Of a stretch of 64,000 nt of DNA, positions 1 through 10,869 are shown piece after piece. Origin of the DNA: Sistotremastrum niveocremeum HHB9708. Lineage: Eukaryota > Basidiomycota > Agaricomycetes > Sistotremastrales > Sistotremastraceae. The notes under the pieces are model-generated. The model was given only the letters and a program-made list of their open reading frames with translations, did not search any database and was not told where the DNA came from. The stretch lies in the NCBI GenBank assembly GCA_001630475.1, contig KV419414.1, positions 1 through 64,000 of the forward strand. The letters are read 5' to 3'. The translations under genes were made by a program, and so were the position numbers. The first letter of the stretch is position 1; each line of letters starts with the position of its first letter.

Positions 1-3000
1 GCTCGATTGTCCAGGGGCGCGATGTTGTCAAGATCAATACCAGTGATGAACAGCAGTACAGCTTTGATGAAATGACGGTACTGGTTCCAGGAGAAGGATC
101 CGCCGAAGAAATCCTTGGATATCTTGCGCATGAGCTGACGGAGTAATTCCTGTTTCATCACGTTACCGTGAGCGACGAAGAGATGAGTGGAGTAATTCTC
201 TTGTTGAAGAAGGGACATTCCGACGTGAGGAGCAAATAGTTCTTCACAGGGGCGAACGAGAATGAGATATTTGAGGAGAAGGAAGGCGACCTTTGGCGGT
301 AAGGCCTTCATGACCATTTTGTCTTTGCCGGTGATATGCCGGGTCTTACTGTAGGTCGAAAGCAAGCAGACGTGGTCTTTGCATAAATAAAGCTTGCGAT
401 CGCCGTCGATCAGGACGCAGATGACGGTGGTGTCGACCTCGGATGCGCGAGAAGGCCCTCCACAAGTAACGTGGGAAACGATCACGAATTTCTGGGGAGA
501 GATAAAAGTCAGAGGGGAAGGAGTTTAGTCGGTGGACGAATACGAACCTCCATGAAAGATTTCGTCTGGTCGAAGAAGCGATCAAGTTCGGCCGGGTTTA
601 GCCGGCCGTGAATCCAGAAACGATTAAGATGTGGAGGGAGATGGAGTAGATCACGAAATAGGCAATAGCGGAAAGGGGTAAAGCCATTTCGAGGATCAGT
701 CAGAAACGAATATCCTGGCGCTTTGGAGCGTATCTGGTCATATCCAATGACATCGTGATTGTTGGGGTCGAGCATGGCATGCAGGTGCGTGTCGAGTTCC
801 GGATACTTGAGTCCACGAAGAATGTCCTCGTGTAACTCTTCATCGCATGCGTCGATAGCGTTGGGAACTCCTTCACGGACTTTGGTGATCTCGATATGCG
901 TTCCACTGACATCCATGCTCTGATGATCACGCGACCAGGTGGCGGTAGGCTTCGACGGAGTGCCCTTAGCTACGCGGGTGACGATGTGGATAAAGGTACG
1001 GAGTCGAGAGAAGGGGGTCGGCTGGCGTTCGATTGTTAGAGGGTGAAGTCGTAGAGCAGCCCTGAGGGAAGATTGTGAGCGAGGGAATCAGAGTAGGTAA
1101 AGGTACGGACTCGTGTTCTTGTTTGGGGAAAGGACGATTGACTATTTCCTTCGCTACACAACCGCGGATACACCACTGAAGCCTGGAAAAACAGCCGGAA
1201 ATGGCGTGGGGGTTCTTGAAAGGACCAGCTTCCGTGAGGTTGGAGACGACGAGCGCGCGGATGAGGGGGCAGGAGAAATCGTTGCGAGCGCGAGTAGTGT
1301 CGTAGGGTTGGATAAGACTGAATAGGAGGGAATGAATTAATGGTTGGAGTGAGGCTTTCGAAAGCTCCGGCTGATGGAGATGATGGTAAAGGTCGTCGGC
1401 AGCTAGTTGCTGCGCGGGACTTAGAGAAAGAGGGAAATTGGGACATGGGGAGTGTATAGATCGGAGTATGATGGAGAGAATCTGATACCCGTATTCGGCA
1501 TATCGCTGTAGGCTGATGGCCTCCTGGTGTTGCAAGTGCTCACGAGCGTCTGGGGCGTAGCTGAAATGGGAAGTGAGTCCATGGGATGCGGTGATAATGT
1601 AGGAGCAACTGCTTACTTGGCAGGGAGCGGATCGTTGAGCTGAGCGAGGACTTCCGGACTCAAATGGTGAACGTCGGATTTAGTGGAAGCAAAGTATGAT
1701 AGGACTGCGGCTCGAAAAGGTTGGAGCCAAGCATCGGAAGGGTCCTTGGCGGTTGGGAATCGGCCGAGGGCGTAGAGATCTGAGCGAGCGGCCCCCGCGA
1801 GAGCTTCATGCCATTTTGATTCGGAAGACCATAGGTCGAGATGCTTAACGGTGGGTGGCTGACGCTGATACGTTTTGACGCGACTTTCACGTTCAGCGGT
1901 AGCGAGGCGAATGAAGTCGCCGACATCACCAGCATCCTGGTTCGAAGACATACTGGGATCGACCTGGAAATAGCCAACCTTCTTTTCGTTGGTCAGGCGT
2001 TGGACGTAGACCTGAGGAACGGGTTTCGCATTAGGGAACTCGGGGTGTACCTGATTGATATGGGTATACACTCCGGAGGAAGCCCTGACGGCGTATGAGC
2101 ATGCGGGACAGCCAAAAAAATTGGATTCGGGAGCGACGAGGTAGGGTATAGGGGGTCCAACGGCCAGACGAGTGACGTCGGAAGGTTCGACAAGAGAGAA
2201 GTCATTCACGACCTTGTCTACTTCGAGAGAAGGAAGTATGGGATGACGGTGATTTTTCGCATGGAGGATAAGTTTCGCAGGCGAGACTGCGATGCTACAT
2301 CCTGTGCAAATGGCAACACGAAAGCCGGGATGAATGACATATCCCATGGCGAACAGAGGATGGTTGGCGGTCGTCATGAATGACTCAGTGCCGGGGACAA
2401 CTGTGAGGTCCTGCGCGGGGTGAGCACTCTGATAGAGGTTGAGGACCTGCGAGGGTTGAATAGTGACTGAATGGGAGGCGGCGATAACTTCATCGATGTC
2501 GGAGTCCGAATCGGAAAACTCATCGTCGATGTCGAAGGGGGATGATTCTGCGTCGGAGAAGGTGGGAGGGGTAGGGCTAAGGGTTTCATCGTTAGGAATA
2601 GAGTGGGATGGTAGAGATGGAAGTTCTGCGACGGAGTGGGAGTGCGAAGACGCCGGAGGAGGTGGGAGAGGCAAAGGAGGAGGGATTGGTATGGCAGGAT
2701 TTGGCTGGGGAGGTACTGGAGGTGGGTGTGCAACGCCAATGAGGGAGAAATGTGTGAGGTCGACGGTCATCATAAGCTCCGGCGAAATGGTGCCGTGCAG
2801 GGACTTATGATGACCCTCCCAGTGCTGGCGAAAGACGGTCGAAAATTGGTGATGGAATGGCTTTCCATCCGAGGCGTTGCAGGTGCGAGCAGGGCAGAGA
2901 AACTCTGCAACGGATCGGCCGGGTTCGGAACGGCGAGCCAAGGAATGAGGTTGTCCTGAGACAAAGGATGAGGCATTGGGAAGAAGTCGAGAGTGCTTGG

Positions 3001-3211
3001 AAAAAAGGACAAACCATTTAATAAAAGCTGAACGTTGGGTTGGTGGTTGGATTTGACGTGGGATGTTCGGGAGGAGGTGGAGGGGAATGTCTGGAAGCAT
3101 TGGACACAGACCCTCGCGCCAGGGTGAGTTTGGAGGTGGGATTTCAGTGTAGCAAGATCGGCAAATGCAGCGTCAGAGCAATCGCCGAGAGTGCAGGTGA
3201 ACGAGGTGTTC
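1..3211 (-). CDS. Large multi-zinc-finger protein, OrsD/telomere-linked-helicase-like, 5' part (runs off left edge)
   Basis: Five exons join in one frame: about 3211-3015, 2955-1617, 1560-1111, 1061-548 and 491-1, with introns of 49-59 nt. About 990 residues are visible and the frame is still open at position 1. The N-terminus holds C2H2-type fingers: C-x4-C-x12-H-x3-H and C-x2-C-x12-H-x4-H in the first exon, then three looser Cys/His pairs (about 2,880, 2,310 and 2,100). A Pro/Ser/Asp-rich linker separates them. The middle contains GYSFLTDPRNGF and TWSRDHQ, and the last exon GKDKMVMKALPPKV. From memory these recur in large fungal proteins with an OrsD-like (DUF3505) N-terminus, some of which end in a RecQ-type helicase; that part would lie outside the window. 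The first codon is not resolved, and an upstream exon is likely. Family is inferred, not searched. Confidence 0.6.
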
Positions 3212-5481
3212 CTGAGGTAAGGGAGTAAGCAAAGGTGAGAACGGACGGAGATGAAAAAATGGCGTGCATTTGGCTAGTTTTGGGGGAGTTAAGCTGAGGT
3301 TGGAATGTGGGCTGTTCGTATGCACTGTGTGGGAGGAGGAATAGAGACGTTGAGTACGTTATTTGAAAGGAGGTGAAGAGACGGGAGCTTACGAGCTGTA
3401 TGAGGGAAAGGGAAAGGGAAAGGGAGAGTCGGGAGGAAGATAATGTTATCGGAGAAGGGGGAGGTTTGTTGAAGTCAATTTTCGTGGGGGTTGGGAGCGA
3501 AAAACGTGGTGTGGACCCAGAGCAATGGCAACTCTAAGGTGAAACAGGGGAGGCTAAAGAATTTGCCTGGTGGCCGAAGATAAAGAGATTCGCAGATCGA
3601 TCCAGGGGGAGGAAGAGACAGATAGTAATTAATCGGTGGTAGAATGTCGGCTTAATTGGCAATTAATTGGGAGGATGACATCCGGAGAAGTTAGGGGAAG
3701 GTCAGTTGGGGAAGGCAGATCGCAAAGCAGGTCATTACTGGAAGGGCAGTAGGAAGAAACGGAGCGTGGGGTTTGCGTTGCGGTTTGGTAGGGAGTTGGG
3801 GCGTGAGTGAATGGTGACAGTGATGAAGGTGACTGTCGTATCCCAGAGCAAAAGGACTGGGTGGGGCGGGAGTCAGAAAAAAAATGGGGTGGGCCAAGTA
3901 GAATGCCAGGGAATATGGGAGATTGCCTGACGACGCCAATGAAGTGGAGACTGTTGCGACCTCGGAGGACGAATTTGGGAAGCCGAGAGGGGCAGATAAT
4001 GAGCAGAGGGTGCTAACGACAATCCGGGGGAACTTTAGGAGTTGTTAGGGACGGAGCGGGGCAGATTACGGGCCACAGACGAGAGGAACGAGTTGGGAGG
4101 ATGCCAATGAGCATAAGAATATTATATTGACCATTATTAATGTACAGTGAGGACTAGAATATAGGAGAAAAGGAGTGGGAATGGGAGTATGGTTGAGGGT
4201 ACGACTTCGAAAGGTGAAATTGGGCAGAAATTGGTGTAGACCGGGCAAAAGCGACAGCAGGAGTGGAAGTTACGTGGGGAGCAGATCGAGGCGGAAAGAA
4301 AAGGTAGGGGGGTGGGGACATAATAAAAGGGCAAAATTTGGACAGGGATGAGGGTAGGGCAAGCGGTAGAGGAAGGTTGGGAGGGGAGGTAGCGAGAGCC
4401 ATGAGGGTTGAAGGGATAGAATACTTGTTTGCATCATCAGAAATGAGGTTGCGGGTGGTTTGGGGGATAAATCTGATGAGGGGGAGGGGCTATGATGGGC
4501 CAGAACAAAGAATATTCGGAAAATGGAAGCCCAGGTCTCAAGATCCGAGGACGCATGCTGAATGACATTTGGGGGTCGATCGGAGCAGCGGGAGAAAGGG
4601 GAGCCGGTAATGGAGGAGGAACGGCGAGCACCTGCTCCGGGAGCAGGTGGTGAGTGAAGGCGAAAGTGTTGCCTTGGACCATAGGCGTTGGTGAGGAAGT
4701 AGATGAGGGGATTTCGAGGAACCCTCCAGCTTGACCGGCCTACGAGGGGTCAAATCGTCTGACACAACCTCGTAGAACGGTGGCTGGAGAAGGGGTAGGA
4801 GGACGCGGTTTGGCGGGGACAAACGAACCAAAGCAGACGCGAGATCGTGTGACGGTCACATCACGTGACCGATGATGTCAAGGGAACATCGGGTCGGGAA
4901 GCGGGTTGCCGGAGGGAAGCGGCGACTCAGGCACGGAAGGCAGATTTAGGGTTCGATCTAGCAGAAGAGATTGGCGACGAATATTTCTGGGCTACAGTCG
5001 GTGTTAAGAGAATATATGAACTTCCTTGATAGGGGAATGAAATCTGAGTGACTTATTACGGATGAATAAGTACAGGAAGAGAGTAAAATACTGGGACCGG
5101 CTAAGGGGAGAATAATGGTAATAAGGGGACCGAAGAGAGAAGCGGGAGGACGGGACGAGAGGGAATGAATGCGGAGTCCCGGAGTCAGGGCGGAAAGGAT
5201 AGGGGAAGGAATGACGAGGAAGGAAGAGTAGAATGGCTAAGGGAAGGGGGAGGAAAAAAAGCGAGGAAAGGGAAATCGAGGAAGTTCGGGAATATTCCGG
5301 CGTAAAACGAAGGAAGGATATGAGGTCCGAGGAAGTCGGAAGGCATATCGCGAAGGAAAAGGAGATAAGGGTGAGGAATGCGGGCGCGGAATTGGTCTGG
5401 GCCGAGGGCACGGGGAAAAAGATAACGCCGAAGTTTGAGGAAAGGGAAAGGGGCAGCAGGAGAGACGGAAGCACAGCTACC
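3212..5481. other. No supported gene; purine-rich plus strand
   Basis: The plus strand is strongly G/A-rich from about 3.2 to 9.9 kb. It therefore gives many long but low-complexity open frames on both strands. I see no splice pattern or conserved motif that supports a gene here. One perfect palindrome lies at 4629-4649. The open frame upstream of 5482 (from 5233) is Lys/Glu/Arg-rich and I treat it as a composition artefact. Confidence 0.5.
4629..4649. repeat. Dispersed palindrome, copy 1
   Basis: A perfect 21-bp palindrome with core CCTGCTCC-G-GGAGCAGG. It is the leftmost member of a family of at least five full copies between here and 9914. Confidence 0.8.
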
Positions 5482-6435
5482 ATGGCGTACGTTTGGCGTA
5501 CTGCAGGTGATCTCTACAAGGCCATGGGACGGCAGGGGATTCTTGGAGAGGAGGTGGGAGCGGACGACGAAGAGTTGGGGTGAGTAGATTGTTTGAACTG
5601 TTTCAGAGGTTTAACATTGGTTGTCAGACGCCACTTGAGCGTTATCACTGTACTGAAGAGACAGAGCTGGGTACCAAAGCCTATGCTTATGCGTTGGATG
5701 AAGACGTACTTCACGAAATTCGCGTCCAATTTCTTCGAAGACAGCGAGAAAGCAACCCGAATGCTGGTGGAGAACGGAGTGGTCGTGTCGGGTGCGCTCA
5801 TTCGGTCTTTCCTTTTGAATGACCGAAAGCCAGTGCCAGGACGGAGGAGGAACCACGCCAGAGCGCATCTGGATTTATTTGTGGGGAGCGAGAAGTATAA
5901 AGAGACGGTGAAGTGGTTGTGCTCCGCGGAGAACGGATGGAAGAGGACCAGAAAGGAGGACAATACGGGTCAGAGGGGTGTGCAGGCGAGGATCCGATAT
6001 CTGAAAGGAGGATATGTTGGTCGGGTGACGAGGTTGGTGAAGGTGACGAAGGAGAATAAGTCGAGGTGTTGGAGGATGGATGTGGTTGGGTGTGGGAGTT
6101 TTATGACGACTCAGGCGGCCTTACGTTTCGAGGAGTGCTGTGGAGACAAAGAGCACGGTTGTCGGCCAGTGATGTGGGTGCTTATGCCTCCGGTGGAGAG
6201 GATTACGGATCAGTCGTTGGAGTTGATGGGGGAGATCCGGGAAAATTTGATTGAGAGGGTTGGGGGAGCTCAAGCAATGGCGGGAGGTAACGGGAAGTGG
6301 ATGGATGTGGGGGCGAAAAGAATTGGTGGAGGAATAACGTGGAGTACGGGGGCGGAGGCTGTGGATGGAGTGAAGCCTGAAGAATACAGGTGGTTGAACG
6401 GGGAGGTGCTTAGACGTAAACTGGTTCCGTACTAA
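5482..6435 (+). CDS. Hypothetical protein, possibly NTase-like
   Basis: Two exons: 5482-5579 and 5628-6435, about 300 aa, with a 48-nt intron (GTGAGT...TTGTCAG). The start at 5482 has a good context (CTACCATGG). The centre reads VVVSGALIRSFLL followed by RAHLDLFVGSEKY. This small-Gly-Ala then hydrophobic-Asp-hydrophobic layout faintly resembles fungal nucleotidyltransferase-fold proteins, but the second catalytic Asp of a DxD pair is not obvious, so activity is doubtful. The last 22 codons and about 500 bp downstream are duplicated at 9147-9629. No operon-like neighbour is seen. The call is hypothetical protein; the fold is a weak inference. Confidence 0.55.
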
Positions 6436-6595
6436 AAGCAAATGTAAAGGCTGTGATGAATGAAAGGTCTCACAAATCACGAAACAGAGATTCGATGGTG
6501 TCAGATGGGCGTGAAAGGTTGAGCGTTGGAGGATGTGCTGGGGGAAGGAAAGAATAGATTGGCTGTGACTTGGCAGGTTAAGATGGGCTTAGGCT

Positions 6596-6692
6596 CTTCA
6601 GAAAAAATTAGACCTACTTATTGTACTTTTGAGTACTTTTTAGCACTCAAAAGTACTCAAAAGTACAATAAGTAGGTCTAATTTTTTCTGAA
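6596..6692. mobile_element. Fold-back MITE with TTCAGAAAAAATTAG ends
   Basis: An almost perfect inverted repeat of about 45 bp per arm around a short loop, ending TTCAGAAAAAATTAG / CTAATTTTTTCTGAA. It is absent from the paralogous segment at about 9365, which preserves an empty-site-like sequence. The flanks repeat GGCT, consistent with a 3-4 bp target duplication, but the exact edge is ambiguous. It has no coding capacity. A second family member lies at 52544-52669. Confidence 0.8.
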
Positions 6693-6940
6693 GGCTGGTC
6701 GAGCGAGTAATGAGGGAACAGAATATATATTTTCGCAAAGGGGGTGTTACAGGTGTGATTACGGGTATGGTAAAGCAAGAGGGGACGAACGATAAGGGAA
6801 GATGTGGTGGGTCGACGGGTGCGTAAGGACGAAAGGTGGAAAGACCGGTTCTTGTCGCAGACGAGAGGGGATGGTATTGGGATAGGGAGAGCGAGATGGG
6901 AGGGGGAAAAAGTGGAGGGGTACGATTTGAGCGAAAAACA

Positions 6941-6957
6941 TCTGCTCCGGGAGCAGA
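6941..6957. repeat. Dispersed palindrome, copy 2
   Basis: TCTGCTCCGGGAGCAGA, 17 bp, perfect around one central base. It lies at the same relative place in segmental copy A as 9609-9629 does in copy B. Confidence 0.8.
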
Positions 6958-7398
6958 CGATGGCGAGAGATTGGGTATGAGGATGCAGCTCGAGAGGGTA
7001 GAGGAGACGATTGCGCGGAGCGTGGGAAAGCGGAAATCGAGATCGGGTAATTTGCGCGCGGCGGAACAGCGAGGAAGGCCTGACTTCCGCCGCGCGTCGG
7101 TGGGGACCCCGAGCAGAAAGAAATGTTTGAAAATCGCAGGAGGGTAGGATAGAAGCTTCGGAGGGACTATGGGGGACAAAGCGAAAATCGATTCTAGAAG
7201 TGAGGTAGCTAAATAGTGATAAAAGATTAGTAGGTATCCAGTGCGGATCCGGAAAATTGGGGTTCATAATTGTGCTGATCAGAGCTGCCAAGGAACAAGC
7301 AGATGTATCGATACAATGAGAAAGTTTAATGTGTTCAGATCATCTGAGGTGAACTGGAAAGATGACCAGGCTCAGGCAGGAGAAGAGGGCGATAATCA

Positions 7399-7417
7399 AT
7401 CTACTCCGGGAGCAGAT
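7399..7417. repeat. Dispersed palindrome, imperfect copy
   Basis: ATCTACTCCGGGAGCAGAT: one mismatch pair relative to the family core. It overlaps the stop codon of the KDZ-like remnant. Confidence 0.65.
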
Positions 7418-7883
7418 GGATGTTGTTTGGTGGCAACGTGGTCGTAGTTCTCGGTTCGGCTTCTTCCTGTGCAAGTTCTTGTCGCACATGAGCGAGAGTC
7501 TCATCTGTGTGACGTAGTCAATACACGCCAATGGGATGTAAAACGTCATACAGACACGGAGTGAGGTCCACATATGGATCTTTGTGACTATCTGGATCTT
7601 GCTCGCATTGTGCAAGTTCTTGTCGCACATCAGCGAGAGTCTCATCTGTACGACGTAGTAAGTACACGGTTATGGGACCTAAAACGCCATACAGACGCGG
7701 AGTGAGCACATATGGATCTTCGGGACTATCTGGATCTGGCTCCCATTGTCTCAGCTCCTCCTTCCACTTCTCCACGCTTTCGGATGGCAACGTCGACACA
7801 AAATCTGACCTTAAAAATGATAAACAAGCAGAGAGAGAGTTGCGATGAATAGACCCAGTAATATTGTACTTATGCAGGTTCAC
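7401..7883 (-). mobile_element. KDZ-type transposase C-terminal remnant
   Basis: The minus strand reads VEKWKEELRQWEPDPDSPEDPYV, here split as VEKWKEELRQ and WEPDPDSPED, then TLADVRQELAQ. The downstream repeat reads TLAHVRQELAQEEAEP and ends in HLLPE and a stop at 7403-7401. The W..EL..WE.D..PNPY...VR..LA..E layout is what I recall from the tails of Kyakuja-Dileera-Zisupton transposases of agaricomycetes. The tail is tandemly duplicated (period about 141 bp) and the two units are in different frames, so this is a relic. No catalytic domain is visible. One palindrome-like copy (7399-7417) overlaps its final codons. Confidence 0.45.
7471..7752. repeat. 141-bp imperfect tandem duplication
   Basis: Two head-to-tail units. 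For example, GCAAGTTCTTGTCGCACAT starts at 7471 and again at 7612, and the CACATATGGATCTT block recurs at the same spacing. The duplication lies within the KDZ-like tail. Confidence 0.8.
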
Positions 7884-8166
7884 TGCGGATGGCTCCGGTG
7901 TACCCTATAAGTACAATGGCCAACAGAAGAAAGTTAGGCCGAGTAATTGTACTGCTCCGGGAGGGGTTGACGGAGGTGGCGAGGAGGAAGCAGGTTTCAG
8001 AAAGGAAAATGTCGAATGAGGATCAGTCGGCAGAAAAACAAACGGAGACTGACCAAAGAAGAGGACCAAGAGGGCACAGGGATGGAAAAAGGACAGCGTC
8101 GACAAAGATATGAACAGCAGTGTCGACAGAAGAGCGAGCGGAGCGAAAGGACAGCAGAGACAGTGG

Positions 8167-8185
8167 ATCTGCTCCCGGAGCAGAT
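8167..8185. repeat. Dispersed palindrome, copy 3
   Basis: ATCTGCTCCCGGAGCAGAT, a perfect 19-bp palindrome around a central C. Degenerate relatives follow at 8224-8242 and about 8287-8305, and a half-site lies at 7952-7963. Confidence 0.8.
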
Positions 8186-8429
8186 GAGGAAAGGGTCTGC
8201 AAATGGGCGGGGGAACAAGGCTGATCGGCTCCGGGAGGAGATGAACCTTTGGTGGCAGACTGAGATAGCGAGAGCGAGGGAGACGAACTGCTCCAGGAGG
8301 AGGAGGAGATGATGAGGCGAGGGGAAGCGAAAGGTTGGGGATGACGTGATTGCATGGGGTGATGATGCGATTGGGAGAAAGAGAACATAGGAGGCGAAAT
8401 CTGAATAGGGATTTCCGAAAAAGGAGTCA

Positions 8430-9146
8430 AGTCACCGAAACTGAGCTGGAATCGCTGGCATCGGGCGAAATCATATCGAAACGTGAGAGGATATGGCCGA
8501 AATGAATATGGAACAGCTAACGTGGGTGAAAGGGAACGAAATGGAGCGAAAGCGAGCCGAATGTGAATGAGAATGGGGGGAACGCGGTGAGAACAGGCTG
8601 AAACAGGCAGTCAGAGCCTCGAAATAGATTCGATAAAGAGGGAATGGTTCCGAAACAGGGATGGAGGCTCCGAAAGAATGGAAGACGGGTGAAAGAGTAC
8701 TCGGACGGAACGAAAGTGTGCGAAATTCACGGAAAGGGAATGTGAGAGCAGGAAATTGGCCTGCATGGGATCGAATGATGGTTTAGACTGGCGAAACAGA
8801 CGTGAATGAGAGCGTATGCGAGTGGGACTGACCGAAACAATTCAGGAAGATCCGGAAACGGGACGGGTTGAGACCGAACAGAGGAAAATAGAGGCGAAAC
8901 AGAGAGCAATAGTGAGGAACGAGAGTCCGATGAGAGGAAAACGTCGTAAACGACGTGCCACAGTTGGAAACAGGCCTCAAATTGAGAGCGACTGGCTGAT
9001 TTCGCCGTGAACCTTGCCTGAGTGCTCCGAAGGAAAGGTAAGAAGGCAGCTAAGTGTCTTGTGGGATCCGAAACGCACGGAAACAGATCGATATATAGGG
9101 AAACAGAGCGAAATATGGCGAAACAGACCGAAACGCACCGAAAACA
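8430..9146. repeat. CGAAAC-rich segment
   Basis: Short (C)CGAAA(C) motifs recur at irregular intervals of about 15-40 bp over some 700 bp, ending exactly where segmental copy B begins. No open frame looks real. It may be a decayed minisatellite. Confidence 0.4.
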
Positions 9147-9211
9147 GAGTGAAGCCTGAAGAAGACAGGTGGTTGAACGGGAAGCTGCTTAGACGTAAAC
9201 TCGTTGGATAG
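9147..9211 (+). pseudogene. 3' fragment copy of the gene at 5482-6435
   Basis: Reads VKPEEDRWLNGKLLRRKLVG and a stop, against VKPEEYRWLNGEVLRRKLVPY at the end of the gene at 5482-6435. Nothing upstream of it matches that gene, so it is a duplicated fragment and not an expressed copy. Confidence 0.75.
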
Positions 9212-9608
9212 TAAACGGCAATGTAAACGCTTTGGTGACTGAAAAAACTCACAGAGAGCGAAGGAGGAATTGGGGGTTTTGAGAGTGGCTCGAAGGTTGA
9301 GGGCTTGAGGATATGCGGTGATGCAGAACGAGAGAGATTGACTCTGATTTGCGAGTTTAAGTGGGAGCAGAAGGCGGTAGGTGAAATTAAAAGGTAACAG
9401 GATATATATTTTGCGAACAGGGGTATGATACAGGGATGATCGAGAGTACGGTAAAGAGAGATGACAAAAGGATAACGTAGGATGGTGGTAGCATGGGATT
9501 GAAGAGTGAAGGGATGGATTCTTCTCGAATGCGAGTGAAGAAAGGGATGGGAAAGTGGCGTAGACGGATGAAGACAAGGTGAAGATGACGGGAGGAGCAA
9601 GGGAAGAG

Positions 9609-9629
9609 CATCTGCTCCGGGAGCAGATG
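9609..9629. repeat. Dispersed palindrome, copy 4
   Basis: A perfect 21-bp palindrome with core ATCTGCTCC-G-GGAGCAGAT. It is followed at once by the half-site CCGGGAGCAGAT (about 9634-9645). Confidence 0.8.
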
Positions 9630-9891
9630 GAATCCGGGAGCAGATAGATTCGTGGAGAAGAGGCGTGGAGAAGAACAGAGGACGAGTACGAGCAGAGTGC
9701 TGCAGGATGACGAGGAAGAGAAGGGAATAAACGGTTGATGATACGGACACAAAGGGCTGGCTCGAGATGGATTGTGAGGGGTTATTGAGGACTTGAGTTG
9801 AGGATGAGTGCGGGCGAACGAAGGTGATAGGGGAATGAGAACGTACGAATGGCGGGAGCAGATGGTGGTTGGAGAGAGCAGAGGAGCTGTA

Positions 9892-9914
9892 GTATCTGCT
9901 CCCGGAGCAGATAC
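9892..9914. repeat. Dispersed palindrome, copy 5
   Basis: The longest copy: 23 bp, 11 + 1 + 11, core ATCTGCTCCCGGAGCAGAT. It is followed by the half-site GGGAGCAGATAC (9915-9926). Another half-site lies at about 9853-9864. The assembly gap begins 125 bp further on. Confidence 0.8.
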
Positions 9915-10050
9915 GGGAGCAGATACTCAGAGGCGAGATGGGGGAGAGTATAGAACGAACATAGAATGGACGAGACGAAGGTAGAATGAGCTGGGTGCGC
10001 AGAGAGGGTCGACAGTTGATTTCATAGGATTGAGCGGACGAGGTAGGACG

Positions 10051-10765
10051 NNNNNNNNNNNNNNNNNNNNNNNNNNNNNNNNNNNNNNNNNNNNNNNNNN
10101 NNNNNNNNNNNNNNNNNNNNNNNNNNNNNNNNNNNNNNNNNNNNNNNNNNNNNNNNNNNNNNNNNNNNNNNNNNNNNNNNNNNNNNNNNNNNNNNNNNNN
10201 NNNNNNNNNNNNNNNNNNNNNNNNNNNNNNNNNNNNNNNNNNNNNNNNNNNNNNNNNNNNNNNNNNNNNNNNNNNNNNNNNNNNNNNNNNNNNNNNNNNN
10301 NNNNNNNNNNNNNNNNNNNNNNNNNNNNNNNNNNNNNNNNNNNNNNNNNNNNNNNNNNNNNNNNNNNNNNNNNNNNNNNNNNNNNNNNNNNNNNNNNNNN
10401 NNNNNNNNNNNNNNNNNNNNNNNNNNNNNNNNNNNNNNNNNNNNNNNNNNNNNNNNNNNNNNNNNNNNNNNNNNNNNNNNNNNNNNNNNNNNNNNNNNNN
10501 NNNNNNNNNNNNNNNNNNNNNNNNNNNNNNNNNNNNNNNNNNNNNNNNNNNNNNNNNNNNNNNNNNNNNNNNNNNNNNNNNNNNNNNNNNNNNNNNNNNN
10601 NNNNNNNNNNNNNNNNNNNNNNNNNNNNNNNNNNNNNNNNNNNNNNNNNNNNNNNNNNNNNNNNNNNNNNNNNNNNNNNNNNNNNNNNNNNNNNNNNNNN
10701 NNNNNNNNNNNNNNNNNNNNNNNNNNNNNNNNNNNNNNNNNNNNNNNNNNNNNNNNNNNNNNNNN
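10051..10765. other. Assembly gap (715 N)
   Basis: A run of N. The flanks carry palindromes on the left and AT-rich and GGATATCC repeats on the right, so unresolved repeats are the likely cause. Confidence 0.98.
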
Positions 10766-10869
10766 TTGGAGAGAGGCTGGGGACGAACAGCTGAGTTCGA
10801 AAACGAACCGCGCGTTGTTCGTTGATCGAGTTTGATCGAGTTTGATCACGATCGGATCGCGGGAACACA

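Larger units (their letters stand above)
6368..6957 (+). repeat. Segmental duplication, copy A
   Basis: From the last codons of the 5482-6435 gene to the palindrome at 6941 the sequence matches 9147-9629 in order. Shared blocks are the C-terminal codons, the region around 6510, the AATATATATTTT block at about 6720, and the palindrome. Copy A has an extra 97 bp, the MITE at 6596-6692. Confidence 0.75.
9147..9629 (+). repeat. Segmental duplication, copy B
   Basis: Matches 6368-6957 in order but lacks the MITE. It starts abruptly after the CGAAAC-rich segment and carries a gene fragment plus the palindrome at 9609-9629. Confidence 0.75.

Noticed and set aside
5233-5481. Upstream extension of the NTase-like gene
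   Set aside because: Lys/Glu/Arg-rich low-complexity translation of a purine-rich strand; the ATG at 5482 has better context and normal coding starts there.
6640-7291. Long minus-strand frames opposite the purine-rich strand
   Set aside because: Pro/Ser/Leu-rich translations caused by composition; no splice pattern or motif.
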